Assembly: GCA_964426545.1 (NCBI GenBank)
Contig: CAYRQP010000013.1
Coordinates: 1 to 55,296, forward strand
Reading direction: 5' to 3'
DNA: 55,296 bases
Origin: CAYRQP01 sp964426545
Lineage (GTDB): Bacteria > Fermentibacterota > Fermentibacteria > Fermentibacterales > JCC-6
Part shown: positions 16,994 through 26,195 of the stretch, piece after piece
Position numbering within the stretch: position 1 is the first letter of the stretch
Layout: every line of letters starts with the position of its first letter
The notes under the pieces: generated by a model
The model's database searches: none
Told to the model about the DNA's origin: nothing
Seen by the model: only the letters and a program-made list of their open reading frames with translations
Translations under genes and position numbers: made by a program

Positions 16994-18039
16994 AATTAAG
17001 CGGTCAGATAAGCATGGGAATAGATGCAGTTTTCGGACTGCTGGGCAGAAGAAGACCTGTGAATGTAATGGTCTCTGTTACCGACCGATGTTGCAGCCGG
17101 TGCAGTTACTGTCAGATACCCGAACAGGGAAGACCCGACCTGACTACCGATCAGTGGAAAGACCTTTTTCGTCAGATGGCAGAAGCGGGTACAAAACGCA
17201 TCGGTGTCTGGGGTGGTGAACCGCTCATGCGGAAGGACATCGTCGAACTCTGTGCTTATGCGAGAGAACAGGGAATGTATGTAAGTCTTGATTCCAACGG
17301 TTACCTTCTCCCCAACCGCGTTGAAATACTCGATAATATCGACCATCTTGTTCTCGCATTCGACGGTCCTGAAGAAGCACACGACTGCAACCGTGAAAAG
17401 GACAGTCATTCCAAGGTAATGAAAGCGATGGAACTCGCTTCCGGGAAAACCCGTCTCTGGACTATTACAGTCCTGACCCGCAACAATATGAATCAACTCG
17501 GATACATAATGGATACTGCTCTGAAATACGGTTTTCAAACGACCTTTCAAACCCTTCATCATAATGCCAAACTAGGCGGCGACACATCTGACATGATGCC
17601 TTCAGCAGATGAGTACAGGGATGTTTACCGAAGACTGCTTGAAATGAAAAAGAGCGGAGCACCGGTTGCAAACTCCACGCGTTATCTGAAAAGTCTTGCC
17701 GACTGGAAGGACTACTCTGTCACCCGTGTGAATGAAGGATTTCACGGTGTTCCCTGCAGAGCCGGGAAGATGTACTGCAACATAGATGCAGACGGTAAAG
17801 TCTATCCCTGCTCCCTCCTTATCGGACTTTATCCCGACTCATTGAATGCACTCGAAGTCAGCTTCAAGACTGCTTTCGACAATACTTTCGAACTGCCCTG
17901 TCAGGCATGCACTGCAAGCTGTTACACCGAATACAACTATCTCTACAGCCTGCGGCCTGGTGTGGCACTCCAATGGAATAAGGCCGTCAAGGAGACGGAC
18001 CGGATGATGAAGGAAAAGTCACTCAATTCAAAGAAATAG
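16990..18039 (+). CDS. Radical SAM protein with SPASM-type C-terminus
   Basis: 349 residues from the GTG at 16990 (GTGA overlap with the DUF362 stop; GGAAGGAG SD 7 bases before). The radical SAM motif CX3CX2C occurs as CCSRCSYC near residue 34. GVWGGEPLMRKDI is the SAM-binding GGEP motif, and LDSNGYLL follows. The C-terminal cysteines in CRAGKMYC, GKVYPC and CQACTASC have the layout of a SPASM auxiliary Fe-S domain. Such enzymes modify peptides or small molecules; MoaA/PqqE-like relatives include heme d1 and mycofactocin maturases. No short precursor peptide gene is visible beside it, so the substrate is unknown. Confidence 0.9.
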   Translation: MKLSGQISMGIDAVFGLLGRRRPVNVMVSVTDRCCSRCSYCQIPEQGRPDLTTDQWKDLFRQMAEAGTKRIGVWGGEPLMRKDIVELCAYAREQGMYVSLDSNGYLLPNRVEILDNIDHLVLAFDGPEEAHDCNREKDSHSKVMKAMELASGKTRLWTITVLTRNNMNQLGYIMDTALKYGFQTTFQTLHHNAKLGGDTSDMMPSADEYRDVYRRLLEMKKSGAPVANSTRYLKSLADWKDYSVTRVNEGFHGVPCRAGKMYCNIDADGKVYPCSLLIGLYPDSLNALEVSFKTAFDNTFELPCQACTASCYTEYNYLYSLRPGVALQWNKAVKETDRMMKEKSLNSKK

Positions 18040-18053
18040 AAAGCGAGATACCG

Positions 18054-19541
18054 ATGCCCGGACTCCCCGAATACAGAACCAGAATGCTGATCGAGAACGG
18101 AAATGTTCCTCTCGTTCCCGGTACCTTCATTACATCTCTGTCCGAATTGCCTGTCACCGAATTTGAATTCCCTGTTTTCATCAAAGCCCAGATACCAGGG
18201 GCAACAAGCCGCAAGAGACAGGGACTTGTCAGGAAGATAGATAACTCAACCGACCTTTCCGATAACCTCGAAGAATTGTTCGCACTAGATACCGGCGGAA
18301 AACTCGAAGGTATTCTCATCGCTCAGGGTGTCGAACTTACGGGTGAATATTATGCCGCCTGCATTCTGGATTTCGGGAGTGAACATTCCGCCCCAGGTGG
18401 TGTAGTACTCTTTTCAGTCGAAGGCGGGTCAGGTGTAGAAGAACGCTCGTCTACTCTTATACGCATCCCCTTTTCACTTCTTGAAAAGCCCTCACCTGCA
18501 CAGATACTTCCGCATATAAAAGGCATCGATAATGCAGAGAATGTTGGCTCGTTCCTAAGTAAACTCGCTTCTGTATTCATCGAGTCGAAACTACTGGTGA
18601 TAGAGACGAATCCGATTGGAGTTTTAAAGGACGGTTCGCTCCTTGCAATCGACTGTAGGGCTGAATTCGAAAAGTCCGCTGTAACAAAGGCAAATAAAGA
18701 TTTCTTCTTCCCCCCCGGAAAATCGTCCGGCAGCGAACTTTTGGGACTGGAGAAAACAGTTGAAGTGATAAACAGCAATGACCCTTCAGGCACGGGATTC
18801 TTCCGTCTGAACAGAGAACCTGTTCCCGATGGCGCCATGCGCGTGGCAACCAACCTGTGCGGCGGCGGCGGAAAGATGCTCTGGGAGATGACTACGGGCT
18901 CCCGTACAGACATTTATACGATGAATGAATCAGATACTTCAGGCGGATTATCCGCCTTCAAAAGTTATCGAATACTGAGAGTCATCCTCGCACAGGAAGA
19001 CGCTCAGGTACTTCTGCTGACGGGCTCGGGCATGGCATTTCAGAACCAGCATTATATTGCAGCGGCCGTCTGGAAGGCCCTTCGCGAAACAGCAACCCCG
19101 CTTCCCTGCCTTCTGCGGTTTGGCGGGACTGCCGAGGATAAGGCACAGGAACTATTCGAGATGATACACGACTTTCTTCCCGTTCCGGTAAAGGTGTATC
19201 CCCCGGAGATATTCCCTAATGCAATGGTCGATGATATTTCGGAAATTGCGATGGAAACACCGCCAAAACTCAAACCTGCAGCTAAACCAGCCGGCAAACC
19301 GGCGATAAGCGTGAAAGTCCCTCACGCCGATATCTATTTCTATCCCGAACGGTGGAACAGCGATAAAACACCACCATCTGTCGAAGCCTGTCCGACGGGA
19401 TTCCTCAAATGGACTGACGGAAAACTCGATACCAACCCGGATTCGAAGTGCATCGGCTGCCTGATGTGTGAAACCGCATCTATCCTCTTCGGGAACAGCG
19501 AACTTCTCATCCACCTTGAAATGCCGGAAGGAGTCGAATAA
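18054..19541 (+). CDS. Acyl-CoA synthetase (ADP-forming) beta-like ATP-grasp protein fused to a FixX-like ferredoxin
   Basis: 495 residues. The first 390 resemble the beta subunit of succinyl-CoA synthetase: FPVFIKAQIPG near residue 40 (ATP-grasp lysine), VVLFSVEGGSGVEE, LLVIETNPIGVLKDG, and a Gly-rich NLCGGGGKM. A Lys/Pro/Ala linker (about 400-420) leads to a C-terminal region with ACPTG (Cys446) and CIGCLMC (Cys466, 469, 472). These are the four ligands of one [4Fe-4S] cluster, in the order used by FixX-type ferredoxins. I know of no standard SucC with such a tail. Its stop overlaps the alpha-subunit start as TAATG. Predicted to make acyl-CoA, or the reverse with ATP formation, with an electron-transfer or structural cluster. 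Confidence 0.8.
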   Translation: MPGLPEYRTRMLIENGNVPLVPGTFITSLSELPVTEFEFPVFIKAQIPGATSRKRQGLVRKIDNSTDLSDNLEELFALDTGGKLEGILIAQGVELTGEYYAACILDFGSEHSAPGGVVLFSVEGGSGVEERSSTLIRIPFSLLEKPSPAQILPHIKGIDNAENVGSFLSKLASVFIESKLLVIETNPIGVLKDGSLLAIDCRAEFEKSAVTKANKDFFFPPGKSSGSELLGLEKTVEVINSNDPSGTGFFRLNREPVPDGAMRVATNLCGGGGKMLWEMTTGSRTDIYTMNESDTSGGLSAFKSYRILRVILAQEDAQVLLLTGSGMAFQNQHYIAAAVWKALRETATPLPCLLRFGGTAEDKAQELFEMIHDFLPVPVKVYPPEIFPNAMVDDISEIAMETPPKLKPAAKPAGKPAISVKVPHADIYFYPERWNSDKTPPSVEACPTGFLKWTDGKLDTNPDSKCIGCLMCETASILFGNSELLIHLEMPEGVE

Positions 19542-20512
19542 TGACGGGAATACTGAAACACATCTGTGGAATAGACACACCGAAAACACTTGTATTCGGA
19601 ATCACGGGAAAACAGGGACGCAGCAAGACCCGCCTGATGAAGAAATACGGAACCGAGATTGTTGCAGGATGCACCCCGGGCAAGGGCGGTCAGGAAGTCG
19701 ACGGAATACAGGTTTTCAATTCCGCAAAAGAAGCTGTCGAAACATTCCCTGAAATCAACACAGCAGTACTCTATGTTCCAGCATGGGCAATCAGGACCGC
19801 AGCCTTCGATGCAATGGATGCAGGAATCAGGTTTCTTGTCCTTACCGCAGACGGTGTACCCACTCAGGATGAAATTGCCATCAAGGAATACTCGATAGAG
19901 AAGAATGTGTCGTACATCGGTCCGAATACAGTCGGTATGCTCGATACTGAAGGATATCTTTTCGGACTCATTGGCGGGAGTGCCACATGGGCTAAACGAA
20001 ACTACAAACCCGGTTACGTCGGTGTCATATCACGCTCAGGGGGACTCTCTCAACTCCTTGCTTCCTTCCATTGCAGACCGAACCTTCCCGGTCCTCGAAA
20101 GGATGGAACATTCGGGCCGCTCTGGGGAGAAGACTATCCCGGACTTTCCGCTGTCCTGTGCATCGGCGGTGATCCCGTTCCGGGTATTTCTATGCTTGAT
20201 GCAGCACGGGCATTCGAACAAGACCCGCGCACAAAGGTAATTGTAATCTACGGTGAAACAGGAACTACTCAGGAAAACGACCTCGCCGAAGCGGTAGCAG
20301 CTGGAGAGATAACGAAACCCATAACCGTCTATCTCGGGGGGAAATTCACGAAGGCCGGAGTGGCACAGAGTCACGCAGGAGCAATGATTCGCAACGAGTC
20401 AGAGACCTACACTGCCAAGCGCCAAGCCCTCGAAGAAGCCGGGATAACTGTCGTCGAACGCCCTGACGCAGTCTTCGCCCTCGGGGTCGGACTTAGAACC
20501 CAACGTTTGTGA
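19541..20512 (+). CDS. Acyl-CoA synthetase (ADP-forming) alpha-like protein (SucD family)
   Basis: 323 residues, partner of the preceding beta-like protein. Seen: the CoA-binding Rossmann start FGITGKQGR, GCTPGKGGQEVDG, YIGPNTVGML, VISRSGGLS, and IGGDPVPG. SHAGAMI contains the histidine that is phosphorylated in SucD (GHAGA there). Aligned against SucD an insertion lies near residues 190-205. The final residues (GVGLRTQRL) are encoded inside a 34-bp inverted repeat shared with the opposite-facing aminopeptidase gene, so the natural C-terminus may have been altered. A GGAAGGAG SD and TAATG overlap show coupling. The acid substrate is unknown. Confidence 0.85.
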   Translation: MTGILKHICGIDTPKTLVFGITGKQGRSKTRLMKKYGTEIVAGCTPGKGGQEVDGIQVFNSAKEAVETFPEINTAVLYVPAWAIRTAAFDAMDAGIRFLVLTADGVPTQDEIAIKEYSIEKNVSYIGPNTVGMLDTEGYLFGLIGGSATWAKRNYKPGYVGVISRSGGLSQLLASFHCRPNLPGPRKDGTFGPLWGEDYPGLSAVLCIGGDPVPGISMLDAARAFEQDPRTKVIVIYGETGTTQENDLAEAVAAGEITKPITVYLGGKFTKAGVAQSHAGAMIRNESETYTAKRQALEEAGITVVERPDAVFALGVGLRTQRL

Positions 20513-20515
20513 AAG
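20482..20515 (+). repeat. Left arm of a perfect 34-bp inverted repeat
   Basis: Starts CGGGGTCGGACTTAG and ends GTTTGTGAAAG. It is the exact reverse complement of 21798-21831. It encodes the last ten codons and stop of the SucD-like gene plus three bases. Confidence 0.97.
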
Positions 20516-20565
20516 TTATTTTAGTATAATAAACAGACATATCCTTGGTTCATGGATATAATAGT

Positions 20566-21252
20566 TCAGTTCCAGTTAATCGGCTCTCCCGTGTATGTTG
20601 AATCGAAATAGAGTTTGGGAGTCTCCCAGAAGATATCCGCCGTTACTTCATCTATCAGTATTATTTTCATTAGCAAATGATGCTCAAGGATGAACATCTC
20701 AACTTCTTCTACATCTTCTATATATAAGTTATTCTGCATATAGATTCCATCTTCATATGATTGCTCTGTCATAAAAGCAGCGATTCCACGGGGTTTTTCA
20801 TCTGTGATAAACCACATATTCATTGTCGCCCCCCCGCTTGAAGTCTGATATGCAAGAAATCGGGGATATGTAAAACCGGAATTACCAAAATGATCCAGGA
20901 TATCTAATAGACATGTCTCCCCAAATATGAAATTCGGATAACCGCTGCTCTGGCCAATTTCTGTCATTCGATGTTCTATATATACAACTCTTCCTGTTGC
21001 GTACACCTCCTCTCCCAGATACCACAATACATTCAATATACTGCCATTATCAAGTTCCCATTCCTGTTCGACAGCAACATTCCGATAAGCGAAATCATCC
21101 TCATAAGAGTTGAAGATGTTAACATATCGGTCATTCAAAGTGTCTATCAACGAAAGTCCATCCCCGATGGAGACCCCGCATAGTGAATTCGAGAAGACCG
21201 GTGTGCTTGAAAGCACAAGGACCAATATCGACAGAAAAATCAAATTGCTCAC
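20566..21252 (-). CDS. Secreted protein of unknown function
   Basis: 228 residues with a clear signal peptide (LSILVLVLSSTPVFSNS). The GTG start has AGAGG 6 bases upstream. The mature part holds SLCGVSIGDGLSLIDTL, an acidic aromatic core and IAAFMTEQSYEDG. No family or motif is recognised; the overall look (an initial .G.SIGD....V) recalls small periplasmic domains that begin with a G.S.G....V turn. It lies inside the 1.28-kb segment bounded by the 34-bp inverted repeats, with a frameshifted GIY-YIG gene, so it may be a recently inserted cargo gene. Confidence 0.6.
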   Translation of the reverse strand: MSNLIFLSILVLVLSSTPVFSNSLCGVSIGDGLSLIDTLNDRYVNIFNSYEDDFAYRNVAVEQEWELDNGSILNVLWYLGEEVYATGRVVYIEHRMTEIGQSSGYPNFIFGETCLLDILDHFGNSGFTYPRFLAYQTSSGGATMNMWFITDEKPRGIAAFMTEQSYEDGIYMQNNLYIEDVEEVEMFILEHHLLMKIILIDEVTADIFWETPKLYFDSTYTGEPINWN

Positions 21253-21295
21253 TGGAAACCTCTCTTCATTAAGTCAGTGTTCTTTACAGTGATAT

Positions 21296-21663
21296 CTAAT
21301 GTATGCTACATAGTTCCATTTTCTGATTTATCGATTTACTGACCTTCACATTTTCCAAAACAGTAATTGCCATGTCGCCTCTGCCAGACGCAGTACCCTC
21401 TCTTGTGCAGTTTTTCAGCAAGTTCGATTCGATCGCTTCTGCTTCCTTCTGTGTAGCAATCGGATTATAGTTCTCGTATTTCTTAGAACGGAGACCATTC
21501 TTCTTAATCCCGTATTTCAAAACCACGCGCGATGCAAGATGGTACCCTATCTTATTGATATAATCTGTGATGTGCTGTTGGTATCTTTCTTCGGGAGTTT
21601 TGGAAGTATAACCTACATATACACACACGGGTTTCCTTCGTTGTAATCCGGATTTGCTTTCAT
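21296..21663 (-). pseudogene. GIY-YIG nuclease-like gene with a frameshift near its 5' end
   Basis: From the ATG at 21663 (AAGGAAGG just upstream) the frame reads MKANPDYNEGNPCVY and then stops. The frame two bases over reads YVGYTSKTPEERYQQH and continues for about 100 residues with RVVLKYG and NYNPIATQKEAEA. Joined, this matches a GIY-YIG-fold family that begins NP......PCVYVG.T..TPE.R...H. The break lies at 21613-21622 in a GTGTGTATAT run, as if one AT pair had been inserted. Only the GTG at 21628 could start the intact part, and it has no SD. Slippage error in the genome or in the sequence are both possible. Confidence 0.7.
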
Positions 21664-21797
21664 GACCTTCCTTGTTTTGGAAAACTCAGGAGAGAGTGCT
21701 ATTACATAAACAAATATGTCTTGGTTTTACTCACCTAATTCCCTGCATGATTCATCCGTACGAAAGAGTGCTTTGTCCGTTTATTATAGAGTTTCAT

Positions 21798-21831
21798 CTT
21801 TCACAAACGTTGGGTTCTAAGTCCGACCCCG
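21798..21831 (-). repeat. Right arm of a perfect 34-bp inverted repeat
   Basis: Reverse complement of 20482-20515 without mismatch. It encodes the last four codons and stop (RGRT-stop) of the M1 aminopeptidase in a different frame from the left arm. Confidence 0.97.
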
Positions 21832-23739
21832 GATCAGTTTTGCCGTCTGCCGGAGGTTGCCGGGGGCGGATGCTTCTACAAGGTAGAGCCCTTCGGGGAT
21901 TCCCTGTAAATCGAGAGTTCTTTCATCACCTGTCAAATCAATCTCCTGCAACATTCTTCCCGTCAGGTCGAATATCCTTACGGTAATGTCGCTGTTCTCC
22001 ATCCCACGCCAGAATATCTCCGTCGAAAAACTAGGGGCAGGATTGGGAAAGAAGTGCAGTGTGCCTGTACCAAACGGTGGCGGTGACGGCTGTTCGCTTA
22101 TCCCTGTGAGATGCGGAGACAGGATATTATTGTCAGGGTCGAACTCGACACTTGTCGGCTCGAAACTCACAGTGAAGTTCTCGGATTGAGTCTGAGCATC
22201 ATTCCACATTACAAGCAGTGTATCATCAGATGCTCCGCTTACAAGGAACTCAAGTGGCATAGTGAAGATCGGGCCCACAGTCTGAATCTGTTCCACTTCG
22301 ATACTGACTGTCCAGTCAGAACCGCTCTGTACCCACGAATATGATATATCATAAACCGGGTATCCCCAGTCCCATATCCAGGTATCGAAGAACCAGTCGA
22401 TATCCTCACCGGAGACATTCTCGAAATGATCCCTCAGGTCATCCGTTGTGGCACTCGCATAACTGTGGTGATCGAAATACTCCATCAGGGACTCGTAGAA
22501 AATATCATCCCCCAGAACATACCGCAGCATGTGGAGAATGGATGCACCTTTCTGATATGTTGTGTAGCTCCACATTTCAGCAGGAGTTGTAGGTTCAGTC
22601 AGCGGAAATAGTTCACCGCTTTGCAGATAACGCTTCATGATGTTCAGCATATAATCATCGTATGATTCCTGACCGTAGTATTCAGCCCAGACGGCTTCGC
22701 AGTAAACTGCAAATCCCTCTGAGAGCCAGACATCGGACCATTCGAGTTCAGTAACACAGTCGCCCCACCAGTGATGGCTCATCTCGTGTGCAAGAAGCCA
22801 GTCATAATTGTTGTACCCGTTAATGGCAGACGCTATGTGATACACCTGGGTCAGATGTTCCATATCACCCTTTGGGGTTTGGACATAACTGAATTTCGTG
22901 TCCCATGGGTATTCAATGAATACCTCTTCATAGCGGTCCATCATCAGGTCGACATTCCGGAAACTGACAAGTGCATCTTCGATATCCCAGGGATACACAT
23001 AGTACTTAATCCAGTCATAGGTCGAATCAGTCAGAACTTCGTAGTCGGAAACGGCAAATGCTGCAAGATAGGTTGACATTGGCTGAGGTTGCACCCAGTG
23101 AAAAAGCACAGTGCCGTCCTGATTATCCTGCATCCATGCCATATCACCGTTCGCAATTGCGTAAAGCGTATTCGGCACCGTAAGGTAGAACTCGATGCTT
23201 GCCTTGTCAGACGGATGATCCCAGCAGGGGAAAATGCACCTTCCAAGTGACGGAGGGTCTGTATACACCCCGACGCCCATGTGGTAGTAAACATAGGGAT
23301 GGAACCAGAAACCGCCGAAACCGCCCCCCCCTTCATTCCAGGGGATTCCCCCATAGGAAATGTAAACAGTAGTAGTATCTCCTAAACTAATTGTCTCTGA
23401 CAGAGTTACGAATACTGAATCTTCAATCTGTTCCCATTCAAGCACCCCCGAAGCATCCCATACGGAATCGACTTCGAGTTGAATCAAATCGAATCTGACA
23501 TCCGTGATATCAGGACCTGAAGAAGTCAATTTGATACCTGCATAACCCTCCAACTTCTCTTCTTCCGGGAGAACTTCGAGGTTCACGGTATAGTGGACTG
23601 CATCATAATTGTGTTCTTCATCAGATGTCTGATACGACTGAGTCCGGTCATTGCTGGGTACATGTCGCGTCAGTGCATGAAAGTCAGGTGTGTCTCCCGG
23701 TGAACTCAGCATTGCGAACAATATTAGCAAATATGTCAT
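21817..23739 (-). CDS. M1 family metallo-aminopeptidase with T9SS sorting domain
   Basis: 640 residues. Signal peptide, then an N-terminal beta domain, then the gluzincin catalytic domain. The zinc site HEMSH is at 318-322 with the third ligand Glu341 in SEGFAVYCE. The substrate-binding GAMEN motif is changed to GDMEH (291-295), which is unusual and may alter N-terminal recognition. The C-terminal region holds a beta domain and a type A T9SS domain (FPNPAPSFSTEI, IFDLTGRM, EGLYLVEA). Predicted role: secreted removal of N-terminal residues from peptides. It overlaps the kinase stop by one base (TAATG). Its final RGRT is encoded by the 34-bp inverted repeat. Confidence 0.9.
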   Translation of the reverse strand: MTYLLILFAMLSSPGDTPDFHALTRHVPSNDRTQSYQTSDEEHNYDAVHYTVNLEVLPEEEKLEGYAGIKLTSSGPDITDVRFDLIQLEVDSVWDASGVLEWEQIEDSVFVTLSETISLGDTTTVYISYGGIPWNEGGGGFGGFWFHPYVYYHMGVGVYTDPPSLGRCIFPCWDHPSDKASIEFYLTVPNTLYAIANGDMAWMQDNQDGTVLFHWVQPQPMSTYLAAFAVSDYEVLTDSTYDWIKYYVYPWDIEDALVSFRNVDLMMDRYEEVFIEYPWDTKFSYVQTPKGDMEHLTQVYHIASAINGYNNYDWLLAHEMSHHWWGDCVTELEWSDVWLSEGFAVYCEAVWAEYYGQESYDDYMLNIMKRYLQSGELFPLTEPTTPAEMWSYTTYQKGASILHMLRYVLGDDIFYESLMEYFDHHSYASATTDDLRDHFENVSGEDIDWFFDTWIWDWGYPVYDISYSWVQSGSDWTVSIEVEQIQTVGPIFTMPLEFLVSGASDDTLLVMWNDAQTQSENFTVSFEPTSVEFDPDNNILSPHLTGISEQPSPPPFGTGTLHFFPNPAPSFSTEIFWRGMENSDITVRIFDLTGRMLQEIDLTGDERTLDLQGIPEGLYLVEASAPGNLRQTAKLIRGRT

Positions 23740-25322
23740 TATGTGCGACCTCTCTTAAAGATTAAACCCCCTGTAAACTCACGCAGCAGACTTGTTTTAG
23801 GCAGGAGTTCGATGTCTATAGTCTCTATACAGTCAAGCAGTCGAAGCAACCGCTGTGCAGTGCTGAAAGCCGGTGAACCCATTTCAATAGACTTGAGAAT
23901 CGGTTCAGCGAATTTTTTCAACACGGGAAGCTCCACCGGCAGAGATGAATTGAACATTGCATCCGCCTGCTCCTGGTAGGGATAGATGTTATTTCGCTCA
24001 CCCCGTTTTACGCTGGCCCATATCAATATTGTATCTTCTGCGCTATACCCCCGTTGGGTACTATCTCTTACCATTCTCCGAATAAGCCTGCTGTCTGAAG
24101 TGGACATACGTGTAAGCCGGTCTATATTCAGCTGAGTAAGCGCAGAAACATATATTTTGTACTTCGAATCAGGCGATATCCCGGGTGTCAACGCATCATT
24201 AAGCCCGTGTATGCCTTCGAGTATAAGCATTTCACGGGGAGCAAGTGTTATCTTCTGCTCTCCGTCATTCCTAACTCCTTTCTGAAAATCGAAAACCGGA
24301 AGATATACCTCTTCACCCTTCAACATAGCCTTGAGTTGGTTACTGAGTAGCTCTGTTTCGATCGCTTCGATACATTCGAAATCAGGTTCACCGTTCTCAT
24401 CGATTGGCGTATCTCCACGGTTTTTAAAGTAGTTATCGAGATTTATGACTTTTGCCTTAAAACCCTGTGCACGGAGATATGTCCGAAGCAGAAGAGCAAA
24501 GGTAGTTTTCCCGCTCGATGACGGACCGGCGATAGTGATAATTCGACGCTTTGGAAACGCATCTTCAAGGTCCTTAACTATTTCCACCATTCTGTAGGTT
24601 TGGTAGAAGTGGCTCATTATAAGAACTTTCCGACCGCCATCCTCTTCTATATGCTTGTTGAGTTGATCGATATTCTGAACCTGCATCCGTGTACCGTGCT
24701 GCTCCTCGAGGTCGAATTCATGTTCGAGTTTTCTCCTTGGTTTCCATACAGGTATTTCAGGCCAGTTCGCTGAACCGGGGAACCGCAGAACAAAACTGCC
24801 ATCTGAAGGCTTAATTTCCCATTTGTCCAGCCATGATGTATCGGGAACTGCGGGTCCCATTGCAAATGCGGATGATGACCCCAGCACATTTGCTCTGAAA
24901 TCTCCGTTCTCTGACTTCCAACCTGCTAGTTTCATACAGTCCGCCGGAAGAGTTGAAGGATCTTTTGTGTGAACATATTTTATTGGTAGTGCTTCATTTA
25001 CAACCTTTTTCAGTTCTTCGGTGAGTTCTGCTGCAATCTCTTTCGATGAACATTCAGGTCTGTTGTCGAAACGGCACCTGTATCCAAGCGATATGGAGTG
25101 CTCTATCCATAACTTCGAATCCGGATATACTCTCTTCGCAGCCGCATCAAGAGCTAATATGAGCCCCCTGCGATAAACTTCCCTGCCTGCTGAAGTCCAT
25201 TTCAAGACTCCTTCCAGTTTTGTTTCAGGTTTAACCTCATCTGAGAGAGACAAAAGTTCTCCGCTTTCGAGCCTGGCTGCAATACAGTTTTTGTTCAAGA
25301 GTTCAATTACTTCTACTTTCAA
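23739..25322 (-). CDS. TGS-domain/uridine kinase-like nucleoside kinase fusion
   Basis: 527 residues. The N-terminal 200 residues resemble the TGS and second additional domains of threonyl-tRNA synthetase (ALDAAAKRVYPDSKLWIEHSI, GYRCRFD). The rest is a P-loop kinase of the uridine kinase/phosphoribulokinase family. It has Walker A GPSSSGKTT at 266-274, LDNYFKNR with the usual D..Y, PVFDF, and LEGIHGLND as Walker B-like acid. This architecture is known in clostridia and several other phyla and is annotated as nucleoside kinase; the exact substrate is not settled. It is upstream of, and coupled to, the aminopeptidase. Confidence 0.85.
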   Translation of the reverse strand: MKVEVIELLNKNCIAARLESGELLSLSDEVKPETKLEGVLKWTSAGREVYRRGLILALDAAAKRVYPDSKLWIEHSISLGYRCRFDNRPECSSKEIAAELTEELKKVVNEALPIKYVHTKDPSTLPADCMKLAGWKSENGDFRANVLGSSSAFAMGPAVPDTSWLDKWEIKPSDGSFVLRFPGSANWPEIPVWKPRRKLEHEFDLEEQHGTRMQVQNIDQLNKHIEEDGGRKVLIMSHFYQTYRMVEIVKDLEDAFPKRRIITIAGPSSSGKTTFALLLRTYLRAQGFKAKVINLDNYFKNRGDTPIDENGEPDFECIEAIETELLSNQLKAMLKGEEVYLPVFDFQKGVRNDGEQKITLAPREMLILEGIHGLNDALTPGISPDSKYKIYVSALTQLNIDRLTRMSTSDSRLIRRMVRDSTQRGYSAEDTILIWASVKRGERNNIYPYQEQADAMFNSSLPVELPVLKKFAEPILKSIEMGSPAFSTAQRLLRLLDCIETIDIELLPKTSLLREFTGGLIFKRGRT

Positions 25323-26195
25323 TTCATTTCCTTTCTTTTAACATATCACCCTAAAGATACTCTAGTTTGCCGGCATAGAAAAGGTTGATTTTATTATGGC
25401 AAATGGAGATCTCATAATTAAGAATTCATTCAGCACAGATGATATTACATCATGTTATATATCTGCATTACATGCGTAGTTACATGCCATTCCATAACAC
25501 TGTACTGTAGTGTTTCGAAGAAGACATTCCGTGAACATAGAGTGTGTAATGCTGTTTTATTTAGCGATGCTTCTATTTTGAAACCACTTATGTCAATTCC
25601 CTGACACCTACTCCGGGATGATTACAGGCTTATTAGTACCTACGTCTTAGAGTGTGTTTTAATTATATAATAAAATGTTGTTACTATTATGCTGTATCGT
25701 TTCGAAGATATTTCCCACATTGATATAGATATACCTGCATGCAATACATTATCTGTTCATTTGATGGCGAGTTACGGCACAGCCCACAGCATTGTCCGCA
25801 AATCGAATCGTTTACCTTCCCCTGATACAGCCGTTTTGTCGCAAAATTATTTTCAGTGTAATTTTCACCTCCTCTCCCCTTTCAGTTTTTCGACTGTGGT
25901 TTCGGATAATTCGGAGATTCAAAAATATTGTACTTTGAAAATTGAGCCGAACAGTGACATTTCAGAAAATCCTAAAGACAGGAATAAATTGTGAGGATAT
26001 CAGAAAACGCAAACCGTTTCCAAAAACTGGAATCGAGCAGCGGAAACCAAAAGTGAAAATATCGAGCCTGAGAATCATGATATTTGAAGTGCCTGAGATA
26101 TGACGAAATAACAGTCCAAAAAGTGCAACTTGACCAGAATGTAAAAATAGACGATTATACTTATTGGGATAAATGGATGAAATTCGGAGGTAAAA
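25323..26195. other. 873-bp stretch without a convincing gene
   Basis: AT-rich DNA between the divergent kinase start and the next plus-strand gene. An open frame at 25689-25994 (101 codons) has no SD, odd composition and no recognisable motif, so it is not called. A TATAAT at 25666-25671 lacks a good -35 box. Near the right end TTGACC (26130-26135) lies 17 bases before GATTAT, a possible promoter for the gene starting at 26196. No tRNA, repeat or hairpin of note was found. Confidence 0.5.

Noticed and set aside
25689..25994. 101-codon open frame in the intergenic region before the small secreted gene
   Set aside because: No Shine-Dalgarno, no recognisable motif, and composition unlike the neighbouring genes; it could be chance.
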